NCBI GenBank assembly: GCA_023301745.1 | Contig: JALZVW010000013.1 | Location: 1-62,885 of the forward strand | Source of the DNA: Arenicella sp. | GTDB lineage: Bacteria > Pseudomonadota > Gammaproteobacteria > Arenicellales > Arenicellaceae | DNA: 62,885 nt | Direction of reading: 5' to 3' | Shown here: positions 52,325 to 61,175 of the stretch, piece by piece | Numbering within the stretch: position 1 is the first letter of the stretch | How the letters are laid out: every line of letters begins with the position of its first letter | Position numbers and translations under genes: made by a program | Notes under the pieces: generated by a model | The model's database searches: none | Told to the model about the DNA's origin: nothing | What the model saw: only the letters and a program-made list of their open reading frames with translations

Positions 52325-52364
52325 TAAGCCTATTGCTCAAGGTTCAATGCCAGCACGACAGCAA

Positions 52365-53471
52365 CTAAACGCCCTGTGTTTCTAGTTGCCCTAATAACAC
52401 CTCACCTACATGCTTTTTGCGCCACCCATTCAATAATTTCTCTGATTGACGATGTCGAAACAAACTCTCAATGTCTTTGCGTGTACCCAAAAGCGCTTGA
52501 GCAACGCCTAGGCTCTTAGCAATACCACTGAGTTCTTTCATCAAGCCACTGCAGATCGCTTTTTCTTGCTTAGTCAGTGGCTCAACCTTGCGCCATAGAC
52601 GTTCTTTAGACACGGTAACATTGGACATAATTTCCAATGCCAATGGCGCCAAATACACCACGGATTTTCGTCCAAAGATCTCTAAATCCTTAATTTCTTG
52701 CTCTGTTGTCGGCTGTTGTATCACCAAGTCATAGAGTTTATCGTCACGCATAACCCACGAACGCGGTATATCTCGTTTTTGCGCGGTAGACTCTCGCCAC
52801 TCAGCCATTGCTTTTAATACATACTGCTGTTCAATTTTTAAAGCGCCGCCCGACAAGCGCTTATACGCCAATGCAGGGTCAATAATGTATTTATCAAGTT
52901 CGTAATAACTCTCTATTTCTTGTTGATACCAATCTGTGCGTTGATTTTCTTCGAGCAAGGCTTGAGTTTGACGGTATAAAGCCTCTAAATGAGCCACATC
53001 GTCACCGGCGTACTCGATCTGATCTGCCGATAATGGCCGCCGAGTCCAGTCAGTTCGAGACTGAGTTTTGGCTAGCTCAACCCCCGTACGTTCTAGCACC
53101 ATAGCGCCATAGCCTTGTTGCATATCGCCACCACAAAACGCACTGGCAAGCTGGGTGTCAAAAATTGGCTTAGGCAATACATTTAGGGTTTGATAAATCA
53201 CCTCCATGTCTTGGCGAGCCGCATGAAATAACTTGAGAATTTTCTCGTCCGCGAATAAACCAATCAACAATGAGAGATCGTCAATAACCAGCACGTCGAT
53301 ACAATACTGATGCTCGCCAATACCTAATTGAACCAAACAAAGCTTGGCGCTATAGGTTTTCTCTCGTAAAAATTCAGTGTCAACGGCAACGACCCCAGAT
53401 TGTTCGCTAAGTTCTCTAAACAGGGGCTCGAGATCATTAAGCTGCTGTTGTTTTTCAATCAGGTGATTCAT
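52365..53471 (-). CDS. rnd: Ribonuclease D
   Basis: 3'-5' exoribonuclease for tRNA and small RNA maturation. From the ATG at 53471 it has 368 aa, close to E. coli RNase D; the frame opens at 53543 only with a TTG and would add 24 unrelated residues. The DEDDy exonuclease residues are visible in VAVDTEFLREKTY, LKLFHAARQDMEV and the YAGDDVAHLEALY block. An HRDC domain follows (about 195-290). Confidence 0.94.
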   Translation of the reverse strand: MNHLIEKQQQLNDLEPLFRELSEQSGVVAVDTEFLREKTYSAKLCLVQLGIGEHQYCIDVLVIDDLSLLIGLFADEKILKLFHAARQDMEVIYQTLNVLPKPIFDTQLASAFCGGDMQQGYGAMVLERTGVELAKTQSRTDWTRRPLSADQIEYAGDDVAHLEALYRQTQALLEENQRTDWYQQEIESYYELDKYIIDPALAYKRLSGGALKIEQQYVLKAMAEWRESTAQKRDIPRSWVMRDDKLYDLVIQQPTTEQEIKDLEIFGRKSVVYLAPLALEIMSNVTVSKERLWRKVEPLTKQEKAICSGLMKELSGIAKSLGVAQALLGTRKDIESLFRHRQSEKLLNGWRKKHVGEVLLGQLETQGV

Positions 53472-53592
53472 ATTTTTTTCTGTAACACTTCTTATCTTAT
53501 TAGGCGATGATGCTAACATGCGCCTCATACCTGAGCTATTCAAATAATAATTCCAACTTACTATTCACAATTTGTTCCGCAGCAAAAAATCC

Positions 53593-54153
53593 ATGTTATT
53601 TATGCCAATAATTAAACAGCTATACCAAATTTCACTCCGAAAACGCGAGCCACAAGACCTAGACTACAGTTTAGAGGCGGCGATCGTCCTGACAATAGGC
53701 ATCGCATTTCTGCGGTTTACATCGTTCTCGACAATGAGCACATTGAGCAACCCTCTTGCGTATAGTGTTGTGTCCATTATCGGTGAGTCCGCTATCATTT
53801 ATGCGGTCCTTCGCAGCCAAGGCAAAGCCAACCGTTTTGTCCAAACAATCACCGCATTGTTCGGCATCACGGTGATTGCATCAGCCGCATCGGTATTGAT
53901 GACCCTGACACTCGTACTACAACTAGCGTTGCCGATACTGCTGATATGGACATTTTATATCATGATACTCATCATGCGTTCGGCGCTCGACTGCTCTACC
54001 ATTTCATCTTTGCTATTAACCGTCGGCTATAACGCAGCGGGCTACTTACTGGTGATATTATTGTTTCCAAAATTTCAGGTTGAATTACTCACCGAGTGGG
54101 AGACGATTAAGGCGACTCTAGAAGCCGCGCAAGCTGAGGCTCAATCGAAATGA
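53593..54153 (+). CDS. Multi-spanning membrane protein of unknown function upstream of mpl
   Basis: About 186 aa from the ATG at 53593; the open frame begins with a TTG at 53572. It has roughly four or five hydrophobic segments between residues 30 and 165, then a short charged tail ending with Ala/Glu residues. No family was recognised. Its stop overlaps the mpl start (ATGA), so the two are translated together. A role near the inner membrane in murein precursor metabolism is inference from that coupling. Confidence 0.72.
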   Translation: MLFMPIIKQLYQISLRKREPQDLDYSLEAAIVLTIGIAFLRFTSFSTMSTLSNPLAYSVVSIIGESAIIYAVLRSQGKANRFVQTITALFGITVIASAASVLMTLTLVLQLALPILLIWTFYIMILIMRSALDCSTISSLLLTVGYNAAGYLLVILLFPKFQVELLTEWETIKATLEAAQAEAQSK

Positions 54154-55499
54154 GATTACATATAATCGGTGTCTGCGGCACCTTTATGGGTGGCTTGGCT
54201 CGGCTAGCGAGAGATCTCGGCATGACTGTAACCGGTTCTGACGCCAATACTTACCCACCAATGAGCACGCAACTCGAGTCGCTCGGCATCACGCTTTTCG
54301 AAGGTTATAAGCCGAGTAACATTCCTAAAAATACAGATATTGTTGTGGTCGGGAACACCATATCGCGAGGTAATCCTGAATTAGAGTCAGTCCTCGATCA
54401 AGGCTTAAAGTACACCTCTGGTGCTCAATGGCTAGGAGAGCATGTGTTGCAAGGGCGCTGGGTTCTGGGCGTTGCCGGCACGCATGGAAAAACCACTACA
54501 AGCAGTATATTAGCTTGGCTGTTAGAAGATAATGACCTGGCTCCGGGTTATCTAATCGGTGGCGTTCCCGAAAATTTCGGTGAGTCGGCTCGCCTTGGAA
54601 GCACGCCTTTTTTTGTTATCGAGGCCGACGAATACGATACCGCCTTCTGTGATAAACGCTCAAAATTCGTTCACTACCAACCCAAAACGCTGGTATTAAA
54701 CAACTTGGAATTCGACCACGCTGATATTTTCGCTGATTTAGCGGCGATTCAAACGCAATTTAATCATTTATTGAAAACCGTGCCTCAGCACGGACAGATA
54801 ATCTACAACCAAGATTCACCGGCACTCGATGAAGTACTAGAAATGGGCTATTGGAGCGAACTAAAAAGTTTTAATACTGACTCTAGCGACTGGCGTACTG
54901 AAAAAATAGAAGATGACGCCTCGCGTTTTTATATCGAACACGACAATCAAAAATACGCGGTTAATTGGAGGCTAATTGGTGATCACAACATGGCGAATGC
55001 CGTTGCGGCGATTGCCGCCGCTCACCACGTAGGGATACCCATCGCGCACTCTATCGAGTCTTTAGTTACCTTTAAGTCGGTTAAACGACGCATGGAAGTC
55101 ATTTTTAATGACCGCCATGCGCGCGTTTTTGATGACTTCGCTCACCACCCAACCGCCATCACCGAAACACTCAATGGCTTACGTCGAAGTGTCGGCGATG
55201 AAAAAATCATCGCGGTGTTAGAACCGCGCTCCAACACCATGAAACGTGGTGTGCATAAGCACTTATTAACAACCGCACTAGCGGATGCCGATCAAGTATT
55301 AATTTTTGCTGACGACAATGTTAAATGGGATATTAGCGAATTAGAATCGGCGTCTATACGTGCCTTCGACAGCACTGAACTATTATTAGAACAATTGGCG
55401 AGCTTGATCGAAGACGACCTTGGCCGTACAAACATAGTAATAATGAGCAATGGTGCATTTGAAGGCCTTTACCAACGGCTCATAGACTGTTTAAAATAG
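54150..55499 (+). CDS. mpl: UDP-N-acetylmuramate:L-alanyl-gamma-D-glutamyl-meso-diaminopimelate ligase
   Basis: Reattaches recycled murein tripeptide to UDP-MurNAc, bypassing MurC, MurD and MurE. The 449-aa Mur ligase has an N-terminal nucleotide domain (HIIGVCGTFMGGLA), the ATP P-loop GTHGKTT (110-116), VIEADEYDTAFCDKRSKF with the metal site, and the C-terminal FDDFAHHPTAI motif. The GVCGTFMGGLA start distinguishes Mpl from MurC. It belongs with NagZ and the YkuD protein in the recycling route. Confidence 0.96.
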   Translation: MRLHIIGVCGTFMGGLARLARDLGMTVTGSDANTYPPMSTQLESLGITLFEGYKPSNIPKNTDIVVVGNTISRGNPELESVLDQGLKYTSGAQWLGEHVLQGRWVLGVAGTHGKTTTSSILAWLLEDNDLAPGYLIGGVPENFGESARLGSTPFFVIEADEYDTAFCDKRSKFVHYQPKTLVLNNLEFDHADIFADLAAIQTQFNHLLKTVPQHGQIIYNQDSPALDEVLEMGYWSELKSFNTDSSDWRTEKIEDDASRFYIEHDNQKYAVNWRLIGDHNMANAVAAIAAAHHVGIPIAHSIESLVTFKSVKRRMEVIFNDRHARVFDDFAHHPTAITETLNGLRRSVGDEKIIAVLEPRSNTMKRGVHKHLLTTALADADQVLIFADDNVKWDISELESASIRAFDSTELLLEQLASLIEDDLGRTNIVIMSNGAFEGLYQRLIDCLK

Positions 55500-55629
55500 C
55501 TCATGTTTACGGCCCTAATGTGCAGTCTAGAGCGTGTTACACATGAACGAGAGCATCACTGCATAAATATGCGTTAAGCTAAGGTTAATCTTTGCTAAGC
55601 TAATATGCCTATACACCATTTGATGAATG

Positions 55630-55646
55630 TGGCACATTCTGTGCCA
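55630..55646. promoter_or_regulatory. Operator-like palindrome upstream of the DsbA gene
   Basis: TGGCACA-TTC-TGTGCCA is a perfect 7-bp inverted repeat 60 bp before the start codon, nested in outer TTTGATG and CATCAAA arms. It has no T-tract, so an operator is more likely than a terminator. The regulator is unknown. Confidence 0.45.
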
Positions 55647-55706
55647 TCAAACGTCATAGCAATATCACTGCACTAAACTAATACGTATTAATATTTAGAG
55701 ACATCT

Positions 55707-56399
55707 ATGAAACAACTATCATCGACATTTAATTCATCGCCAGCGCTTAGCTCATCTAAGTTCAACCAAATATTGCGAGCCAGTGCGTTTGTGCTCGTCG
55801 CTACTGTACTTATGGCCTGTCAGGGTGAAACGATTGCACAAACCGTCGACGCAACTAAATACAAGCCAGTGCGCGAACAGATCACCGTTACGTCGGGCAA
55901 TAAAATAGAAGTCGCCGAACTGTTCTGGTTTGGCTGTGGTCACTGCTATTCATTAGAACCAGCAATTAAAGCGTGGACGAAAAACATTCCAGAAAATGTA
56001 GAGTTTAAAAAAGTACCGGCTTTGTTCAGTGCTCGCTGGGAGTTTCATGGCCAAGCTTTCTACACGATGCAATCGCTTGGTGTTCCAGAGCAAGCTTATG
56101 ACGATTTCTTTAGCGCCATTCACGTTAAACGCCAACCGCTAAACAATATGGACCGACTCGTTTCTTTTTTAAGGTCTTATGACATAACTGAAGAGCAAGT
56201 AGAGTCGGCCTTTAACTCATTTGATGTTAATAATAAGATGCGCGCTGCCAAGAAAATCACCCAGCAGTCGGGTGCCAGCGGTGTTCCAGCGATTATTGTT
56301 GACGGTAAATACCTTACCAGCCAACAACTTGGTGGCGGTACTGCGGAAATGTTCGAGGTTGTCGATCAATTGATTGGCAAAGCGGCTTCTGAACGTTAA
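55707..56399 (+). CDS. dsbA: Thiol:disulfide interchange protein DsbA, lipoprotein form
   Basis: Periplasmic oxidant that introduces disulfides. The 230-aa protein has the active site CGHC (77-80) in FWFGCGHCYSLEP and the cis-proline in SGVPAIIVDG, the DsbA fold signature. The signal region ends LMAC, a plausible lipobox with Cys38, so the protein may be membrane-anchored rather than soluble. A palindrome lies upstream and a UUCG-loop terminator downstream, so it appears monocistronic. Confidence 0.92.
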   Translation: MKQLSSTFNSSPALSSSKFNQILRASAFVLVATVLMACQGETIAQTVDATKYKPVREQITVTSGNKIEVAELFWFGCGHCYSLEPAIKAWTKNIPENVEFKKVPALFSARWEFHGQAFYTMQSLGVPEQAYDDFFSAIHVKRQPLNNMDRLVSFLRSYDITEEQVESAFNSFDVNNKMRAAKKITQQSGASGVPAIIVDGKYLTSQQLGGGTAEMFEVVDQLIGKAASER

Positions 56400-56420
56400 A
56401 CTTCGGTAAACAACGCTTTC

Positions 56421-56447
56421 AAAGGCTGTCTTCGGACAGCCTTTTTT
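56421..56447 (+). terminator. Rho-independent terminator after dsbA
   Basis: AAAGGCTGTC (56421-56430) pairs with GACAGCCTTT around a stable TTCG tetraloop, followed by T residues. Confidence 0.93.
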
Positions 56448-56494
56448 ATGGTTTTTCATTCGTTTAACTTAAACCACTAAGAGACATATCAATC

Positions 56495-57841
56495 ATGGTA
56501 GATGCCATCATCACCCCTAACGGCGACCTGGATATTTTATCCAAAAGTGAAATAGCCAGTTTACAAGATTCCAGTACCAGTGTTTACGCGGCGCTGTTCC
56601 GAAATTGCGCGCTTGCGGTTCTTAGCACCGGTGCTGATAGCGATGATGGTCACGAACTATTAGCCGCGCATGCCGACTTTAAGATCGAACTAATAAGCGC
56701 AGCCAGAGGGTTAAAGTTAAAAGTCAGCAACGCGCCTGAAAATGCATTTGTTGGTGATCAAATCATTGAAGGCATTCGAAGCCACCTCTTCGCGGTTTTG
56801 CGTGACATTGTTTTCTTACAAGACCAAGTCGAAATTTGGCAAAAAAATGGTGAGTCGATGACCGACATGGTGTTCAAAACATTGCGCCACGCCAAGGCAC
56901 TTAAACCCCGTCGCCACCCGAACCTAATAGTATGTTGGGGTGGTCACTCGATAAGCAATCTAGAGTATGACTACAGTAAAGAAGTCGGCTACCGTTTAGG
57001 GCTGCGGAGTTTAGACATTTGCACGGGTTGTGGCATTGGGGCAATGAAAGGACCGATGAAAGGCGCCGCCATTGCCCATGCTAAGCAACGGGTTACAGAC
57101 GCGCGATATATTGGCATCACCGAACCCGGCATCATCGCATCAGAAGCGCCGAACGCGGTCGTTAACGAGTTAATTATAATGCCAGACATCGAGAAGCGTT
57201 TAGAGGCATTTGTGCGTCTAGGTCACGGTATTATTGTGTTTCCAGGCGGTGCCGGAACCGCCGAAGAAATTCTTTATATTTTAGGCGTGCTGCTGAACGC
57301 CAAAAATAAAGGCATCACAGTACCCGTTGTATTCACAGGCCCAGAAGCAAGCAAAGCCTACTTTGAACAAATGGACGAATTCATTGGTAAAGCCATTGGT
57401 GCTCAAGCGCAATCCTTATACAAAATCATCATTGACGATCCAATAAAAGTCGCCGATCACATGTGTAAAGCAATGAAAGACGTCTATGAAAACCGCCGTC
57501 AGTCAGACGACGCTTTTTACTATAATTGGTTACTGACTATTGAAGAACCATTTCAGCACGCGTTTGATCCAACGCATGAAAATATGGCGGCACTTAATTT
57601 ACAAAAAAACCAAGATTCGGCAAGCCTAGCGGCTAATTTAAGAAGAGCATTCTCTGGAATTGTAGCGGGCAATGTAAAGCCCAATGGAATTAAAGCGATA
57701 CAGAAGCACGGGCCTTACACATTAGATGGGGACCCTGAGCTGATGGCCTCGTTAGATGCCCTTTTAGCAAGCTTTGTTGAGCAGCGTCGAATGAAACTCT
57801 CGGGCGAATATACACCCTGCTATAAACTGCTATCCGCCTAA
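56495..57841 (+). CDS. ppnN: Pyrimidine/purine nucleotide 5'-monophosphate nucleosidase
   Basis: PpnN (YgdH) cleaves nucleoside monophosphates to base and ribose 5-phosphate and is controlled by (p)ppGpp in E. coli. The 448-aa length matches. The central LOG-like domain has CWGGHSI, TGCGIGAMKGPMKGAA and VFPGGAGTAEEIL, preceded by an N-terminal DUF4478 region and followed by a DUF3412 C-terminal region. The ATG has AAGAGAC upstream. Confidence 0.95.
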   Translation: MVDAIITPNGDLDILSKSEIASLQDSSTSVYAALFRNCALAVLSTGADSDDGHELLAAHADFKIELISAARGLKLKVSNAPENAFVGDQIIEGIRSHLFAVLRDIVFLQDQVEIWQKNGESMTDMVFKTLRHAKALKPRRHPNLIVCWGGHSISNLEYDYSKEVGYRLGLRSLDICTGCGIGAMKGPMKGAAIAHAKQRVTDARYIGITEPGIIASEAPNAVVNELIIMPDIEKRLEAFVRLGHGIIVFPGGAGTAEEILYILGVLLNAKNKGITVPVVFTGPEASKAYFEQMDEFIGKAIGAQAQSLYKIIIDDPIKVADHMCKAMKDVYENRRQSDDAFYYNWLLTIEEPFQHAFDPTHENMAALNLQKNQDSASLAANLRRAFSGIVAGNVKPNGIKAIQKHGPYTLDGDPELMASLDALLASFVEQRRMKLSGEYTPCYKLLSA

Positions 57842-57946
57842 ATTTGTCGGCGCAAGACAGCCAAGCAAGCGCCGCCAAATCAAACAATTGCCGATCGCCT
57901 CATACTTGGGGTGGTTGGCGGCATTAACTGAGCGCCAGAGCCGACC

Positions 57947-58240
57947 TCACTTGCCGAACAGGTTAGGCGCATACTTCATTAGATAGCCGACCAATAACGC
58001 CAGCACAAAGCCAGAGCTGAACGCGAACCCTATCGCACTCCACGGTACTTTGGCTATTACGGCTTGGTCTGTGACTGTCGCGACGGGTATTAATTTAAAA
58101 CACACGAACGAAACAACGCCAGAGCAGACAGCCGCTAGGAAAGACGGCCAAAAAAAGGATTTTTTGTAAGCCCAGTGCAATGCAATCGCAATAGAGAAAG
58201 ACGCGCCTGTAATGAATATAGGGAGATACTCAATCATCAT
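57947..58240 (-). CDS. Small inner-membrane protein of unknown function
   Basis: 97-aa protein with three hydrophobic segments (about 5-23, 30-50 and 68-86) and few charged residues. No family was recognised. It starts 7 bp after the strictosidine-synthase-like gene on the same strand, so it is probably the last gene of that small operon. Two adjacent ATG codons are possible starts. Confidence 0.65.
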   Translation of the reverse strand: MMIEYLPIFITGASFSIAIALHWAYKKSFFWPSFLAAVCSGVVSFVCFKLIPVATVTDQAVIAKVPWSAIGFAFSSGFVLALLVGYLMKYAPNLFGK

Positions 58241-58247
58241 TAGATCG

Positions 58248-59345
58248 TTATTGAATGTCTAAATCAGTCTTTTTATAGCGTGCGATGAATGGCGCCGTCA
58301 AGCTGGTTACATAAATATGAGTCTGAGATTCTGCAACGCCGGTAGTCGCATAAACAGCGCCATTTGGGGCCTGTAGATTTTCGAGCACATTGCCCTCTTC
58401 GTCAATGGCCAGAACCATGCCATATGGTACAACTTGTGGTCTCATTACTGACGGCAATCGCTGAATCACGGTACGCCAAAATGGCTCGCCAGCAAGATCA
58501 TCTAAGACATCTGACCTCGGTGACGCCAAACCAACCCAATAGCGACCGTTTTTACCAATATGAACGTTATCTGGGAAGCCAGGAAGGTTTTTGATGATGA
58601 CTTCACTCTTACCCGTGTTTCGGCCTGAGATCCAGTGTTTCCATATTCGGTACTCGCCAGTCTCGGCAACAAGAATAAACCGCCCTTGTGGGTCAGCCGC
58701 AATTCCATTCGCAAAGGTCAGATTAGCTAACACAGTTCTCGCAACACCACTTACCGGGTCAAATTCGATAACACGACCATTGTCACTGTGCTCCATGATA
58801 TCGAGCAAGCTCGCCGCCAAGGTGCTGTCATACTCTTTAGCCGAAAAGCGTGTTGACGCATCACTAAAGTAAATCTTACCGTTAGGAGCAACGGCCACGT
58901 CATCAGCATAGCGAACAGCAATACCATCAACCTCGGTCACGACAGTACTAAGCTCACCTAAAGGCGTTAGCTTCATTAAACCGAGGTATGCATTTGCGAT
59001 CCACAAGTTGCCTGCCGCGTCAAAATCAAGGCCTAATGGCCGACCTCCAACGTCTACAAATGGCACTCCTTGGGTTTGATCACCGTCCCAGCGCACTAGC
59101 CAGCCTTCGTGGCTAGTCGCAATCAAACTTCCATCGGGGCTATGCACGGCGGCTTCAGGCCCAGAAAACTTACCCATGTTCAAACGCTCGAATGACTCAA
59201 GCTTCTGGTTGACTGCAAACTCGCCAACATACCCTAAATTAACCGGCACAACCCAACTAACCGGTTTAACCTCAACCGGCCAGGCGAATAAATACGCTAA
59301 CGCAAAAACGATGCTTAGGCCAAGGGTATTCAATAAGGCACGCAT
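58248..59345 (-). CDS. Strictosidine synthase-like / SMP-30-type beta-propeller protein
   Basis: 365 aa from the ATG at 59345, which overlaps the SDR stop (TGATG); an earlier frame opening would reach into the SDR gene. An N-terminal membrane anchor (about 3-20) precedes a six-bladed propeller with LGLDFDAAGNLWIANAYLGL, YADDVAVAPNGKIYFSDAS, GRVIEFDPVSG and FPDNVHIGKNGRYWVGL, all typical of the strictosidine-synthase-like family. Bacterial members are probably lactonases or esterases; the substrate is unknown. Confidence 0.84.
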   Translation of the reverse strand: MRALLNTLGLSIVFALAYLFAWPVEVKPVSWVVPVNLGYVGEFAVNQKLESFERLNMGKFSGPEAAVHSPDGSLIATSHEGWLVRWDGDQTQGVPFVDVGGRPLGLDFDAAGNLWIANAYLGLMKLTPLGELSTVVTEVDGIAVRYADDVAVAPNGKIYFSDASTRFSAKEYDSTLAASLLDIMEHSDNGRVIEFDPVSGVARTVLANLTFANGIAADPQGRFILVAETGEYRIWKHWISGRNTGKSEVIIKNLPGFPDNVHIGKNGRYWVGLASPRSDVLDDLAGEPFWRTVIQRLPSVMRPQVVPYGMVLAIDEEGNVLENLQAPNGAVYATTGVAESQTHIYVTSLTAPFIARYKKTDLDIQ

Positions 59346-60109
59346 CAGATGGTAAAACCGCCATCGACCACAATACATTCGCCAGTTGTATAACTACTCG
59401 CATCAGAGGCTAGATAAAGCACTGTGCCCGCCATTTCATCGGGCTCAGCATGCCGCCGCATTGGGATAGTCGCCATCGCCGCCTTGTGCATGCTCTCATT
59501 TTCGAACAAGGCACCGGCAAATTTAGTTTTGGTTAAACCCGGTAGTAATGCGTTACAGCGGATATTAAATTGCGCGCACTCTTTAGCAAATGACTTTGTC
59601 ATATTGATAACCGCCGCCTTGGTAATCGAGTAAATACCTTGCATGTCACCGGGTTGAAGGCCGTTAATAGACGCTGTATTAATGATCGATCCGCCACCAT
59701 TTTCTCGCATTAACTTGCCACCCTCGATAGACATAAAGAAGTAGCCACGAACATTCACGTCAACGGTTTTATTAAAAGCGGCCAAATCAGTATCTAAGAT
59801 GTGCCCAAAATACGGGTTAGCCGCCGCATTATTGACTAAAATATCGAGTTTTCCGTGTGCTTCTTTAATCTTAGAAAATGTTTCAACAATATTGTCCATA
59901 TCGCCAATATGGCATGCCATGGTCTCGGCTGAACCACCCGCTGCCCTAATCTCAGCGACCACCTCGTCGCACGACTCGGCTCGGCGGCTAGAGACAATAG
60001 CGTGCGCGCCTTGCTCGGCTAACAACATTGCGATGGATCTTCCGATACCTCGGCTAGCCCCAGTAACCAAAGCCACTTTCCCTTTTAAATCAAATAGTTG
60101 TGTTGTCAT
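59345..60109 (-). CDS. Short-chain dehydrogenase/reductase (SDR)
   Basis: 254-aa NAD(P)-dependent classical SDR. The cofactor motif GASRGIG is at 17-23, the NNAAAN block follows, and the catalytic residues are Ser147, Tyr160 and Lys164 (YSITK). DGGFTI closes the C terminus, as in FabG-like members. It is coupled to the strictosidine-synthase-like gene by a TGATG overlap, so the two probably act on the same alcohol or ketone substrate, which is unknown. Confidence 0.9.
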   Translation of the reverse strand: MTTQLFDLKGKVALVTGASRGIGRSIAMLLAEQGAHAIVSSRRAESCDEVVAEIRAAGGSAETMACHIGDMDNIVETFSKIKEAHGKLDILVNNAAANPYFGHILDTDLAAFNKTVDVNVRGYFFMSIEGGKLMRENGGGSIINTASINGLQPGDMQGIYSITKAAVINMTKSFAKECAQFNIRCNALLPGLTKTKFAGALFENESMHKAAMATIPMRRHAEPDEMAGTVLYLASDASSYTTGECIVVDGGFTI

Positions 60110-60129
60110 AGCTAATCCTCTTTAAATTT

Positions 60130-60651
60130 TTATACACCAATTCGCATTTGACCTAAGAAGTCGCCTTTGCCTAATGGCACGCCCTGCATTCTCAAAATAT
60201 CGTAGGCCGTAGCAGTGTGGAAATTCAGGTTTGGTAATGAAAATGACAAAATAAAATTCTCGGCCGTAAACGGAATTTCGCGTTTACCAAATTTAAATGT
60301 GACGGTCTTACCTTGAGCTGAGTTGACCTCATCAGCTGAGACCGCATTTAGCTCAGCAGTCGTATCAGCAATCATTTGTTGTAAGCCTTTGTAATCGCGT
60401 TGTGTTATCGACTTCGGTGGTGAAAATTCTCCACTTTTTAACGATTCAAGCGCATCAATCGTATGCATGCGAGCACAGTTGACTTGAAACAAAAACGGCA
60501 GCATATCGTCATGCAACTTAGCCGACACGAAGTCGTCTGCATTCAAGCCGTTATCGGCCGCAAATACCGCCCCTTTTTCTAACACGGTGGTCATCCCACT
60601 GAGTGCCTGAAGGTATGAGCCAACACTGATATCAAATAATGAATTACTCAA
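60130..60651 (-). CDS. DUF1993 family protein
   Basis: 173-aa soluble protein resembling DUF1993 (SYLQALSGMTTVLEKG near the N terminus; FHTATAYDILRMQGVPLGKGDF near the C terminus), a DinB-like helical fold of unknown function. The start is a TTG, supported by AGGAGA six bases upstream; no ATG fits. It is 20 bp upstream of the SDR gene and may be in the same operon. Confidence 0.85.
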   Translation of the reverse strand: MSNSLFDISVGSYLQALSGMTTVLEKGAVFAADNGLNADDFVSAKLHDDMLPFLFQVNCARMHTIDALESLKSGEFSPPKSITQRDYKGLQQMIADTTAELNAVSADEVNSAQGKTVTFKFGKREIPFTAENFILSFSLPNLNFHTATAYDILRMQGVPLGKGDFLGQMRIGV

Positions 60652-60692
60652 GTAATTCTCCTGCGTCGATACGCGATAAAGTTTTATACATA

Positions 60693-61037
60693 TTAATTTT
60701 TTTTGACCACGCTCGATTTTAACTTCATTGCACCAAAGCCATCAATTTTGCAGTCTATATCATGGCCGTCAACAATGTGGTCAGGGTCAAGCACCCGAAT
60801 GTTTTTGACTTTGGTACCGACTTTAACAACAGACGATGAACCTTTGATTTTTAAGTCTTTTATGACTGTAACTGAGTCGCCACTATGCAAAACATTACCA
60901 TTAGCACAACGAACCTCGAGCTCGTTCTCAACAACATCACTCGCCCATTCATTACCGCATTCTGGGCAACTAAATAGCCCTCTATCTTGGTAAGTATAAG
61001 TGGAGTTACATGAAGGGCATGGAGGCAATTCAGACAT
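60693..61037 (-). CDS. PhnA/YjdM family zinc-ribbon protein
   Basis: 114-aa protein with an N-terminal zinc ribbon (Cys7, Cys10, Cys24, Cys27 in [12 protein letters not shown] and SCPECGNEW) and the C-terminal PhnA domain ([17 protein letters not shown] to [25 protein letters not shown]). Despite the historical name it is not part of C-P lyase and its function is unclear. It lies just downstream of the acs terminator and upstream of the DUF1993 gene. Confidence 0.92.
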   Translation of the reverse strand: MSELPPCPSCNSTYTYQDRGLFSCPECGNEWASDVVENELEVRCANGNVLHSGDSVTVIKDLKIKGSSSVVKVGTKVKNIRVLDPDHIVDGHDIDCKIDGFGAMKLKSSVVKKN

Positions 61038-61060
61038 TCGTTCTATCCAGAGTCATAATA

Positions 61061-61093
61061 AAAAAACGCCAGCATGGCTAACCCATACTGGCG
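61061..61093 (-). terminator. Rho-independent terminator after acs
   Basis: CGCCAGCATG (61067-61076) pairs with CATACTGGCG (61084-61093) with one mismatch. On the minus strand seven T residues follow. Confidence 0.88.
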
Positions 61094-61175
61094 ATTACTA
61101 GTATCGCAGTAAACGCGATTATCTTAAAGTAAAAGCGGTGTCGGCTTTTACTTGTTATGACATAACACCGTTAAA

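Noticed and set aside
57848-57874. CGGCGC-N15-GCGCCG hairpin after ppnN as a terminator
   Set aside because: Short stem, long loop and no T-tract; kept out of the feature list.
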